Part shown: piece by piece, positions 53,631-61,305 of the stretch
Position numbering within the stretch: the stretch's first letter is position 1
How the letters are laid out: each line of letters opens with the position of its first letter
Source of the DNA: Cruoricaptor ignavus
Lineage (GTDB): Bacteria > Bacteroidota > Bacteroidia > Flavobacteriales > Weeksellaceae
DNA length: 64,000 nucleotides
Assembly (NCBI RefSeq): GCF_900141665.1
Contig: NZ_FQYI01000003.1
Coordinates: 141,875 to 205,874, forward strand
Direction: 5' to 3'
Program-made: the position numbers and the translations under genes
Notes under the pieces: generated by a model
The model's database searches: none
What the model saw: only the letters and a program-made list of their open reading frames with translations
Told to the model about the DNA's origin: nothing

Positions 53631-54605
53631 TTACGAATTTTCAAGCACATAAGTGAACATCAGTGGTGCGCAGATTGTGGCATCGCTTTCCACGATGAAT
53701 TTCGGCGTGTTGATGTCCAGCTTTCCCCAGGTAATTTTCTCGTTCGGAACGGCGCCGGAATATGAGCCGTAGGATGTAGTAGAATCCGAGATTTGACAGA
53801 AGTACGACCAGAACGGCACATCGTGCATCTCCAAATCCTGATACAGCATCGGCACCACGCAGATTGGGAAATCACCGGCAATTCCGCCGCCAATCTGGAA
53901 GAACCCGATGCCTTTTCCGCCAGAATTTTCACGGTACCAGTCGGCAAGGAATGTCATATATTCAATCCCGGATTTCATTGTAGAAGGCTTCAATTCGCCC
54001 TTGATGCAGTAGCTCGCGAAAATATTTCCCATCGTGGAATCTTCCCAGCCTGGAACTACAATCGGTAAATTTTTCTCCGCAGCGGCAATCATCCAGGAAT
54101 CTTCTCGCGGAATTTCGTAATACTGCTCCAGCACGCCGCTCAGCACCATTTTGTACATATATTCGTGCGGGAAGTAGCGCTCGCCTTTTGCCTCCGCATC
54201 CTTCCAGATTTCCACGATGTGCTTCTGCAGGCGGCGGAAGGCCTCCTCTTCAGGTATGCAGGTATCCGTAACACGATTCAGCCCGCGCTCCAAAAGATCC
54301 CACTCTTCCTGCGGTGTAAGGTCTCTGTAGTGCGGCACCCTTTCGTAATGAGAGTGTGCCACAAGGTTCATCAAATCCTCTTCCAGATTGGCACCTGTGC
54401 AGGAAATAATCGCCACTTTATCCTGGCGAATCATCTCGGCAAGAATCTTCCCAAGTTCTGCGGTAGACATCGCTCCGGCAAGGGAGATCAGCATTTTGCC
54501 GCCGTCTTTCAGGTGTGCCACATAGCCTTTGGAGGCGTCCACCAAAGCTGCCGCATTGAAATGCAGGTAATATTTCTCGATAAACTCCGTAATCGGTTTG
54601 CTCAT
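53631..54605 (-). CDS. Deoxyhypusine synthase-like protein
   Basis: The 324-residue protein belongs to the deoxyhypusine synthase (DHS) fold: LISLAGAMSTAELGKILAEM and ISCTGANLEEDL (NAD binding), VPGWEDSTMGNIF, GGGIAGDFPICVVPM and the active-site segment ITWGKLDI with Lys295 equal to the catalytic Lys of eukaryotic DHS. eIF5A is absent from bacteria, and EF-P here has its own loop, so the product may be homospermidine or another aminobutylated amine; related bacterial enzymes act so. The substrate is inferred. Confidence 0.88.
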   Translation of the reverse strand: MSKPITEFIEKYYLHFNAAALVDASKGYVAHLKDGGKMLISLAGAMSTAELGKILAEMIRQDKVAIISCTGANLEEDLMNLVAHSHYERVPHYRDLTPQEEWDLLERGLNRVTDTCIPEEEAFRRLQKHIVEIWKDAEAKGERYFPHEYMYKMVLSGVLEQYYEIPREDSWMIAAAEKNLPIVVPGWEDSTMGNIFASYCIKGELKPSTMKSGIEYMTFLADWYRENSGGKGIGFFQIGGGIAGDFPICVVPMLYQDLEMHDVPFWSYFCQISDSTTSYGSYSGAVPNEKITWGKLDINTPKFIVESDATICAPLMFTYVLENS

Positions 54606-54680
54606 AATGAATTATTTTGTGCTAAGATAGCGATTAGAAAATGAATGGCGATTCTGCACGCAAAAACGCGAAGTTTTTAC

Positions 54681-55073
54681 TTAAAACTTAAACCTCCTGC
54701 TCTCCTTCTTCTCCGAAATTTTCTTTTTCGCCGAAAGCCGCTTCTCAATCTGCGCTTTGGAAGGCATCGTTTTCTTTCTCGGTTTTTTCTTTATGATGGC
54801 AGCATTCACCAAAGCCAAAATTTTTTCCGTGGCAATTTTCCTGTTTTGAAGCTGTGTCCGTGCTTCCGAAGCATTTACCTGCAGAATTCCCTCAGAATTG
54901 ATGCGGTTGGCAAGCTTCGTTTTAATTAAAACTTTTTCCTCCTCGCTGAAAAACGCGCTGTCCTCCACCTTCCAGAGCGCCGCCACAGCAGTTTCCACCT
55001 TGTTCACATTCTGGCCGCCAGCTCCGCTGCTGCGCGAAGTTTTATAGGTCAATTCTTTGGCGAAATCTCTCAT
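54681..55073 (-). CDS. arfB: Peptidyl-tRNA hydrolase ArfB
   Basis: ArfB rescues ribosomes stalled without a stop codon. The 130-residue protein has the catalytic GGQ in SRSSGAGGQNVNKVETAV and a basic C-terminal tail (KKKPRKKTMPSKAQIEKR...) that enters the mRNA channel. Its ATG overlaps the ligase stop by 4 bp. Confidence 0.94.
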   Translation of the reverse strand: MRDFAKELTYKTSRSSGAGGQNVNKVETAVAALWKVEDSAFFSEEEKVLIKTKLANRINSEGILQVNASEARTQLQNRKIATEKILALVNAAIIKKKPRKKTMPSKAQIEKRLSAKKKISEKKESRRFKF

Positions 55074-56167
55074 TGCAGTGCTTTTCGAAGCTGGATTCTG
55101 TCCACCTTTCCATTTGGTGTCCGTGGAATTTGCGGGATGAAAACGATTTCCTTCGGTTTGTGGAAAGATTTTTCATAGGGCAAATTGTAAATAATTTCGG
55201 TTAATTTTTCGCTTTCCCTGCCTTCAATCACGGCGATTAATTTCTGCCCGAAAACCTCATCCTCCATTCCCAAAAATACGATTTCGTTGGTGATTTCTTT
55301 TTTTGCCAGCGCTTCCAGCTGTTCCGGAAAAATCTTCGCTCCGCCGGAATTTATGACATTGTCGATTCGTCCCAAAAATCGAAATTCCCGCCCGTTTTTG
55401 ATTTCCACCAAATCGTTGGTCTGAAGAATTTCCGCATTAAGTTTTGGCGCGAAAATCCTCAGGCAGCCTCTCTCATCCGTAGAAATTTCCACACCATCAA
55501 AGGTTTTGAAATAATGCTGAGCTTCCGGCGCAATTTGTTTCAGCGCAATGTGCGACAAAGTTTCGGACATCCCGTAGGTTTCGTAAACAGCAGTTGGCTG
55601 ATGGCCGTTGGCTGATGGCTCTCCGCTAATTTCCTTAAGCTCCGTTACTTTGTAGTTGTCAAAAAATGGTTTCTGGTTCTTGGTTCTCGATTCTTGAATC
55701 TTATACCTCAGCCTTTCCGAAACTGCCGCACCACCTATGATTAGATTTTTGATGAGATGAATTTTATCGAGAGAATTTTCAACCTGCAAGGGCGTCATCG
55801 CGCCAAAATCAATTCTTCCCCTGAAATTTTCCAGCGGCTTGGACGAAGGATTTACCACAAAAAGTTTCAGCCCTCGTTCGATGGCCCTCACCACCATCAT
55901 CTTCCCGGAAATATATTCGATGGGCAGACACAGCAGCGCAGAATCGCCTTTCTCTAAGCCCAGAAAATCGCAGGTCATTTGCGCGGAGTTCAGCATCCTG
56001 GCTTTCTCCACTTCAAAAACCTTTGGCGTACCGGTGGAGCCCGAAGTTTTCACCGGCACAGTTTTCGACCAGAAGAACCAATCTTCGACAAAATCTACCA
56101 CCTTAGCTTCAAACTCTGTTTCAGGTTTTAATTCCGGTAAAATATCTTCAGAGAAATCGATAAGCAT
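55070..56167 (-). CDS. menE: AMP-forming CoA ligase, MenE-like
   Basis: This 365-residue protein is a short member of the ANL family, the size of Bacteroidetes o-succinylbenzoate-CoA ligases. It has the phosphate loop KTSGSTGTPKVFEVEK, YETYGMSETLSHIALK, a hinge RFLGRIDNVINSGGAKIFP and the C-terminal catalytic Lys in IPRTPNGKVDRIQL. In menaquinone synthesis MenE activates o-succinylbenzoate. Other men genes are not in the window, so the name rests on size and family. The ATG at 56167 is chosen over 56197. Confidence 0.82.
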   Translation of the reverse strand: MLIDFSEDILPELKPETEFEAKVVDFVEDWFFWSKTVPVKTSGSTGTPKVFEVEKARMLNSAQMTCDFLGLEKGDSALLCLPIEYISGKMMVVRAIERGLKLFVVNPSSKPLENFRGRIDFGAMTPLQVENSLDKIHLIKNLIIGGAAVSERLRYKIQESRTKNQKPFFDNYKVTELKEISGEPSANGHQPTAVYETYGMSETLSHIALKQIAPEAQHYFKTFDGVEISTDERGCLRIFAPKLNAEILQTNDLVEIKNGREFRFLGRIDNVINSGGAKIFPEQLEALAKKEITNEIVFLGMEDEVFGQKLIAVIEGRESEKLTEIIYNLPYEKSFHKPKEIVFIPQIPRTPNGKVDRIQLRKALQ

Positions 56168-56217
56168 ATGAGATGCAGTGCTAAAATAAAAAACCATCCT
56201 AATTAAAGGATGGTCTG

Positions 56218-56288
56218 TAGACCCACAGGGATTCGAACCCCGACGAACAGAACCAAAATCTGGTGTGCTACCGTTACACTATGGGTCT
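56218..56288 (-). tRNA. tRNA-Gln(UUG)
   Basis: On the minus strand the acceptor AGACCCA / TGGGTCT pairs, the anticodon loop TTTTGGT gives TTG (reads CAA), and the T arm is CGGGG TTCGAAT CCCTG. The discriminator is A and no CCA is encoded. The terminal pair of the anticodon stem is not Watson-Crick. It lies 51 nt before the menE-like start region. Confidence 0.92.
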
Positions 56289-56972
56289 CCGTTTTTGGTG
56301 GTGCAAATGTATAACTTTTTTTATAATTGGCAAATTTTTCGCTGTAATTTCTACTTGAGGATTTAGACACAATCTGCTAAGTTGTTATTTGTTAAAATTT
56401 TATATACCCTTTGCTTTAGCTAATGAATCTTGGATTTCAACAATATCAAAGCGTTCTTTTGGCGTGAAAAATTAATTTTAAACTTTTAATACTCAACTAA
56501 TTTCTACACGCTCAGCGTGACAAGACATCAAGTGCTTTTATGAATTTTTGAAACTCCTCAAGTATTTTTTCTGCTTAACACATTAGCAGCGCGATGCAAA
56601 TGCGGCAGCAACTCATCAATTTATTTCAATTGCAACATTGCAAAACCCCATTAAATGGTAAAGCCGCCATAATTTTGTAGGAAAGATTTTGAAGAGTAAA
56701 TCAGTCTCAGGAAAGCCTGCTTTTTTTATTAAAGAAGTGTTTGAAATAAGTATATTTGCAATACTTCAACGGATAAAAAAGTGTGAACTTTTTTGCTGTG
56801 TCTTGATAAACGACCAATTTATTCAAAGAACAACACGCAGAAAGCAGCACACTTGCCTTATGGCGAGTGGCTTTCCTGTTTATTGTTCTGGGCTTTGGTC
56901 GGCCTTTCAAGATAAGCAGAGATTTGCCTCTCGCTTTTTTGTGCCGTAATATTAAACCCCATAACAATAAAT
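56289..56972. other. 684-bp gap with no supported gene
   Basis: This stretch is A/T-rich. Two overlapping frames at 56689-56949 (plus) and 56707-56967 (minus) have no protein-like pattern and are treated as chance. A TAATTTTG box at 56670-56677 is the only clear promoter-like word and lies about 300 nt before the lipoprotein gene. No repeats of note and no RNA gene are recognised. It separates housekeeping DNA from the VWA/PP2C/kinase operon and may hold gene remnants. Confidence 0.6.
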
Positions 56973-57710
56973 ATGATAAGAAAATTAATTTTCACGGTGG
57001 CTTCGGCCTTCACCCTCGCAGCCTGTGCTACACAACAGGCAAAAGTGGCTAAGATTTCTTTCATCGAAAAAAAGCCGGATGAAATCCAGACTTCGCAATC
57101 GTTGAGAACTTTTTTAGCTAAAAATAAAAGTCCAAAGGTAGTGGTACGGGTAAGCCAGGGCATCAGTAAACTTGCCGAAAGCAATGAATATGAAATGGTT
57201 TACTCCACCATTGAAAAGGTGCTGCTTGCTAACGGTTTTCAGGTGAGAGACCGCAAACTTTTCGACCAGGTTTTTAGTAATAAGGACAATGCAACGAATT
57301 ATGAGAATCTTTACAAAAGATCGGATACCGACCTGATTATAGAGGTGCTGGATACCAATCCTACCGTGAAATATACCACGAATAAATACCGCGAGGAAGG
57401 CTCTACAGAGGAAAAAACCGGCTCGTACGATATCACAAAATACGGTAGCAATATTGAGTATAAAGTTGTAATCCTGAAAACCAACGAGTTTGCCGGCGCG
57501 TATAAGTTCAATTTCACGCCTTGCACGGATGGATGCCTATATGCAGCATTGGTGCCAAGCAAGCAGGAGCTGATGGGGATGCAGAAGGCCTATAAAAAGG
57601 GTGAACCCACTGTATATGCTGAAAGAACTGTAGTTTACGACAAGGCGGCCTATGAGGATTTCATTAAAGTTTCTACCCAGAAGCTGATAGATGCAATGAG
57701 AAGTAATTAA
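56973..57710 (+). CDS. Lipoprotein, first gene of the VWA/PP2C/kinase operon
   Basis: The 245-residue protein has a lipobox at LAAC (MIRKLIFTVASAFTLAAC), so it should be processed and lipidated. The body has a mixed alpha/beta pattern: RVSQGISKLAESNEYEMVYS, TDLIIEVLDTNPTV, YKVVILKTNEFAGAYKFNF, and an acidic/basic end. The central part resembles outer-membrane lipoproteins of the CsgG/LpoB-like kind in its strand order, but this is a weak impression. It is followed after 27 bp by a membrane protein. Function unknown. Confidence 0.75.
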   Translation: MIRKLIFTVASAFTLAACATQQAKVAKISFIEKKPDEIQTSQSLRTFLAKNKSPKVVVRVSQGISKLAESNEYEMVYSTIEKVLLANGFQVRDRKLFDQVFSNKDNATNYENLYKRSDTDLIIEVLDTNPTVKYTTNKYREEGSTEEKTGSYDITKYGSNIEYKVVILKTNEFAGAYKFNFTPCTDGCLYAALVPSKQELMGMQKAYKKGEPTVYAERTVVYDKAAYEDFIKVSTQKLIDAMRSN

Positions 57711-57737
57711 TTTTTGAAAATCAAAAATGATTAAATT

Positions 57738-58391
57738 ATGACAAGTTTCGAATTAGGTTATTGGATTGGCATTATCCTGGTGCTGGTGCTCGGCATTGTG
57801 ATTGCGAAATATGTTGGCGCTAAACGCTATATAGGTTTTGGATGGTCACTCTTTTTTTTATGGACGGGCGGCCTCATTTTCGGTTTACTCGTTTTGGCAT
57901 TTTCATCCAAATTGACAGAAAAACCTAAAAGATATTTTGGCGGACAAAAAGTTACGGGATGGATTTTAGCAGGATTTTTTGGTATAGGATTGCTGTCATT
58001 AATAGTGGGTTTAGTGGACAGACCTTACATCCCTGTGGACGATTTCGGAAGAGTTGGACAATCAATTGGAGTGGCAATTTTTTTAATGGGTCTTGGTATT
58101 TACTTAGTTCAGTCTGCAAATTTTAATATCAGATATTATTCAGGACAGGTTCTGCAACAGCAGACTGGGACAACTTATAATATAAACACTCAGCAACTTC
58201 CGCAGCCTAACCCGTTTGCTTACAACGGAGGACACAATGCACCGCAGCAGCAAGCAAATGTAAATTTCCAAAATCAAACAAATAATAACTTGCAAAACAG
58301 CAAATACCAGCCACCACAGCAGCTTACACCAAACCCGCAGGTAAAAAATAAAGAATTCAATGATCCTAATCAACTATATGGTAAAAGTTAA
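57738..58391 (+). CDS. Four-helix membrane protein with Gln/Asn/Pro-rich tail
   Basis: The 217-residue protein has about four membrane helices (YWIGIILVLVLGIVIAKYV, SLFFLWTGGLIFGLLVLAF, TGWILAGFFGIGLLSLIVGL, SIGVAIFLMGLGIYLVQ) and then a 75-residue tail rich in Gln, Asn and Pro. It ends KEFNDPNQLYGKS, nearly the same as the end of the next gene product. No family is recognised. It is the second gene of the six-gene operon. Confidence 0.75.
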   Translation: MTSFELGYWIGIILVLVLGIVIAKYVGAKRYIGFGWSLFFLWTGGLIFGLLVLAFSSKLTEKPKRYFGGQKVTGWILAGFFGIGLLSLIVGLVDRPYIPVDDFGRVGQSIGVAIFLMGLGIYLVQSANFNIRYYSGQVLQQQTGTTYNINTQQLPQPNPFAYNGGHNAPQQQANVNFQNQTNNNLQNSKYQPPQQLTPNPQVKNKEFNDPNQLYGKS

Positions 58392-58411
58392 TGTAAAATT
58401 TAATAAAATAT

Positions 58412-59038
58412 ATGAAAAATATTCTTTTACAGCTAAAGCTCGCATCATTCGTTTTACTCTTTAGCCTTGCAGCAAAAGCACAACACAGTAATCCGACAAT
58501 AACGATACCCGAAATAGATACAAGAGTTTTCATTGAGAATTCTGCGCCAACGGAATCAGAACCTATGCCCATGCCGGATTTATCAGTTCCGGCACAACCG
58601 ATGCCTAAATTTCAAAGCCATGCCGAAAAGTTTGAGAAATTAGCAGAGGAAGTGAGAAGAGAAACCCAGAATATTTCTGTCGCAACAAAAACTAATCCGG
58701 AGCCTGACTGGATGAAAGCGATAGATCCACATAAAGGTAAAATCCCCTTCTACACTGTAGTTCCTATAGATTCTACTCATGTAATGCAGGAGGATGGTAC
58801 CTGGAAACCAAGATACCCAGATTATATACCGGGTATGAATAATGCAGCAAGACACGCCAAAAGCTCCGGAGACTTTAATTTTGCCTTTCTCCTTATTCCG
58901 TTAGCGCTTCTGGCAATAGGTACATTAATCTGGTTTTTAGCAAGTAAAAACAAAAAGCAAAATTATCAAAACCCCAATAATAATACTGCCCGCTGTTCAA
59001 AAGAGTTCGATCCCAGCCGGCTTTATGGTAAAAATTAA
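58412..59038 (+). CDS. Secreted, membrane-anchored protein with LYGK tail
   Basis: The 208-residue protein has a signal peptide (MKNILLQLKLASFVLLFSLA then AKAQ), a Pro/Glu-rich middle with no clear fold (EPMPMPDLSVPAQPMPKF), a membrane helix near the C-terminus (FAFLLIPLALLAIGTLIWFL) and the end SKEFDPSRLYGKN. The layout places the middle outside the cytoplasm and the tail inside. It shares the tail with the preceding protein. Confidence 0.75.
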   Translation: MKNILLQLKLASFVLLFSLAAKAQHSNPTITIPEIDTRVFIENSAPTESEPMPMPDLSVPAQPMPKFQSHAEKFEKLAEEVRRETQNISVATKTNPEPDWMKAIDPHKGKIPFYTVVPIDSTHVMQEDGTWKPRYPDYIPGMNNAARHAKSSGDFNFAFLLIPLALLAIGTLIWFLASKNKKQNYQNPNNNTARCSKEFDPSRLYGKN

Positions 59039-59049
59039 ATCAAAATACT

Positions 59050-59856
59050 ATGTACAATATAGAAACCTTACAAATCAGCAGCGCATATCCTTGCCTAATT
59101 GTCTATTTGCTTGATCAGAGCTACTCAATGGGGGAAGCATTAGACACCAATAATAAGGCTCAGAAGTTGGCGGATGCTATTAACGAGATTATTTTTGAAA
59201 CAGGCTTAAAATGCTACGATGCTACAGGAGAATTGAAAAACAGATTCGAGCTCGCGGTGGTAGGCTATGGCTCGCAGATTAGTGTTGTAGAGCCTGCGTG
59301 GGAAGGCACACTGCAGGACAGATGGGTGGTACCGATTTCTGAAGTTTTCCCGCAGGCTGTGGGTGAGCGTGACGGTATCCCAATCTGGATCCGGCCAAAG
59401 GCGGGACAGGATACACCGATGACGAAAGCCTTTGAGAATGCCTACAGAATCTGCGAGGCGTGGATTAACTGGGGTAATCACAGGGATTGTCATCCGCCGA
59501 TTGTTATCAACATTTCTGACGGGGTCCCCACAGATGACGGGAGCTACAACTTTAGCAATCTGCGCAATGTCGCCGAAAGCTTGAAGATGCTTTCAACAAA
59601 TTACGGAGGCACCAATATTTTCAACATCCACATTGGCAATATGGGCGGGGACAGCATCCTTTTTCCATCGCATTTACGGAATATGAACCAGTTTGCCAAC
59701 CTATTGTTTGACCTTTCCACACCATTGAATCCATTTATGGTGCAGATGGCTGCCAATATGGGGTATAATGTGGTAAACGGCTCGAAAGGCTATGTTTATA
59801 ACGGAAGCGCGAAAAATCTGCTGGACTTCCTAAACATTGGAAGTAATCCGCTATAA
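59050..59856 (+). CDS. VWA-domain protein (TerY/YegL-like)
   Basis: This 268-residue protein has a von Willebrand A domain with the metal site DxSxS at LLDQSYSMGEAL (residues 22-26), Thr in QDTPMTKAFENA and Asp in INISDGVPTDDG. Its neighbours are a PP2C phosphatase and a kinase, as in TerY-P triads and E. coli yegL-yegK-yegI. VWA proteins of these triads are thought to act as adaptors. It lacks a signal peptide, so it is cytoplasmic. It is 3 bp from the phosphatase gene. Confidence 0.87.
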   Translation: MYNIETLQISSAYPCLIVYLLDQSYSMGEALDTNNKAQKLADAINEIIFETGLKCYDATGELKNRFELAVVGYGSQISVVEPAWEGTLQDRWVVPISEVFPQAVGERDGIPIWIRPKAGQDTPMTKAFENAYRICEAWINWGNHRDCHPPIVINISDGVPTDDGSYNFSNLRNVAESLKMLSTNYGGTNIFNIHIGNMGGDSILFPSHLRNMNQFANLLFDLSTPLNPFMVQMAANMGYNVVNGSKGYVYNGSAKNLLDFLNIGSNPL

Positions 59857-59859
59857 CAG

Positions 59860-61305
59860 ATGGAAGCGAAGATTTTTCAGCTACATAAACGCACGGCTGA
59901 ATGTTTTGAAAATATTCAGGACAAGTATTCAATTGATTTACAGAATGGAATTTACAGCATTGCTGACGGGGCTACACAGGGCTACCGCTCAGAAATTTGG
60001 GCGGATATTCTGGTGAAGGGCTTCCAAGAAAACCCAGATTTTAACGAAAATGTGCTATTGAATTTGCTCCAAAATCTTGAAAAAGAATTTTCATCAATTG
60101 AATTCCCTGAGCAGACGGACCCTGCTTTAAAGGTACTGGATCTACGGAAAAGGCAGGAAGGCGCATTTTCCACTTTTTTAGGGCTGAGCATTCAGGATCA
60201 GCTGGTGAGGTTCATATCCTCCGGCGATGTATGCTTTTTTATAATTAGTGAAAATCAGGTGTTGTCTTATCCCTTCAACACGATTGAAGCTCTCGACAAG
60301 GATAAAGGATTCATCGGAACCTCCAGAATTAAAAAGGGAGAAATCAAGCCGGAGCTGTTTAATACCGGAGAAATTCGCCTGAAGCCTGGCCACAGACTTT
60401 TACTGGCCACCGATGCTATTGCCCGCTACATCTTCCGCAATCCCCATTCCCTGACAGCACTTACCGAGCTTGAAAATTATGAGAAATTCTTTGATTTCAT
60501 CATTAAAAAATGGGACGCTAAAGAGCTGGAGGAAGACGACATCACACTGATGATTTTGGAACCTGAAAAAGCAGACCGCCTCACAGAATTCTTACCGAAA
60601 GCAGATTTTAAATTTCCCAAAGAAGACTCAAATGTCGTAATAATTGATCCGAATAATGAACTAACACCAGAAGAAATGAAACAAATACAGCAGCAACTGG
60701 TGCAACTGAGCCTGCAGATTACAAGTTTGAACCAAAGCCTTGCATCATCTCAAAACGAAAACCGCCTAAGAAGCGAATTGGAAAATTTAAGGAAAAAGCT
60801 AACCGCAGCCTTAGCTGTTGCAACAATTTCTTTGCTATTGGCATTAAGTGCGCTCAGTTTTCTATTGCTAAAAAATTTACTTATTAAAAAAGATGGAAAA
60901 CCGACAGAAAACACAGCAACGATAGAGAGTGTGAAAGAGCAGAACAGAGTTCCTGCAGAAAACGAGAGGAGGGAAAATTCTACTACTGAAAATCCAGGAA
61001 CTATAGAGTATGAGAGTGAGATAAGGGAGAAAGAAGAAACTTCGAAAACTGAAGCGGCTAAAACCAGAAGCAAGGATATTGTAAGCGAAAACAATTCCAC
61101 TAGAAGAGATGGGGAAAAAGCAAAGGGACCAGAAGAAACCAACCGCAAAAGCACATCTACTGATGAAAAAAAACCTGCTGAAAAAACCGAATCTAAGAAG
61201 GGCGAGGAAACAGCCGAGAAAAAGACAGATGTAGCAACCACAGCTGAAAGCCAAAAGAAAGAACAAAGCAAACAGGACAACGCAGAATCTGAAAGTAAGA
61301 AATGA
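59860..61305 (+). CDS. Membrane-anchored PP2C-type protein phosphatase (YegK/PphC-like)
   Basis: The 481-residue protein has a PP2C domain at about residues 1-235: SIADGATQGYRSEIWADIL (metal Asp36), ISSGDVCFF (Asp123), LLATDAIARYIF (Asp185) and EEDDITLMIL (Asp226/227). All four metal positions are filled. A coiled-coil Gln/Leu-rich linker (about 270-313), a membrane helix (about 315-338) and a 140-residue Lys/Glu/Thr/Ser tail follow. The tail is thus beyond the membrane, an unusual feature. It overlaps the kinase start by 4 bp. Confidence 0.87.
   Translation: MEAKIFQLHKRTAECFENIQDKYSIDLQNGIYSIADGATQGYRSEIWADILVKGFQENPDFNENVLLNLLQNLEKEFSSIEFPEQTDPALKVLDLRKRQEGAFSTFLGLSIQDQLVRFISSGDVCFFIISENQVLSYPFNTIEALDKDKGFIGTSRIKKGEIKPELFNTGEIRLKPGHRLLLATDAIARYIFRNPHSLTALTELENYEKFFDFIIKKWDAKELEEDDITLMILEPEKADRLTEFLPKADFKFPKEDSNVVIIDPNNELTPEEMKQIQQQLVQLSLQITSLNQSLASSQNENRLRSELENLRKKLTAALAVATISLLLALSALSFLLLKNLLIKKDGKPTENTATIESVKEQNRVPAENERRENSTTENPGTIEYESEIREKEETSKTEAAKTRSKDIVSENNSTRRDGEKAKGPEETNRKSTSTDEKKPAEKTESKKGEETAEKKTDVATTAESQKKEQSKQDNAESESKK

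Noticed and set aside
56689..56967. Overlapping frames on both strands in the 684-bp gap
   Set aside because: Neither has a start context, a domain or a conserved pattern; they mirror each other.
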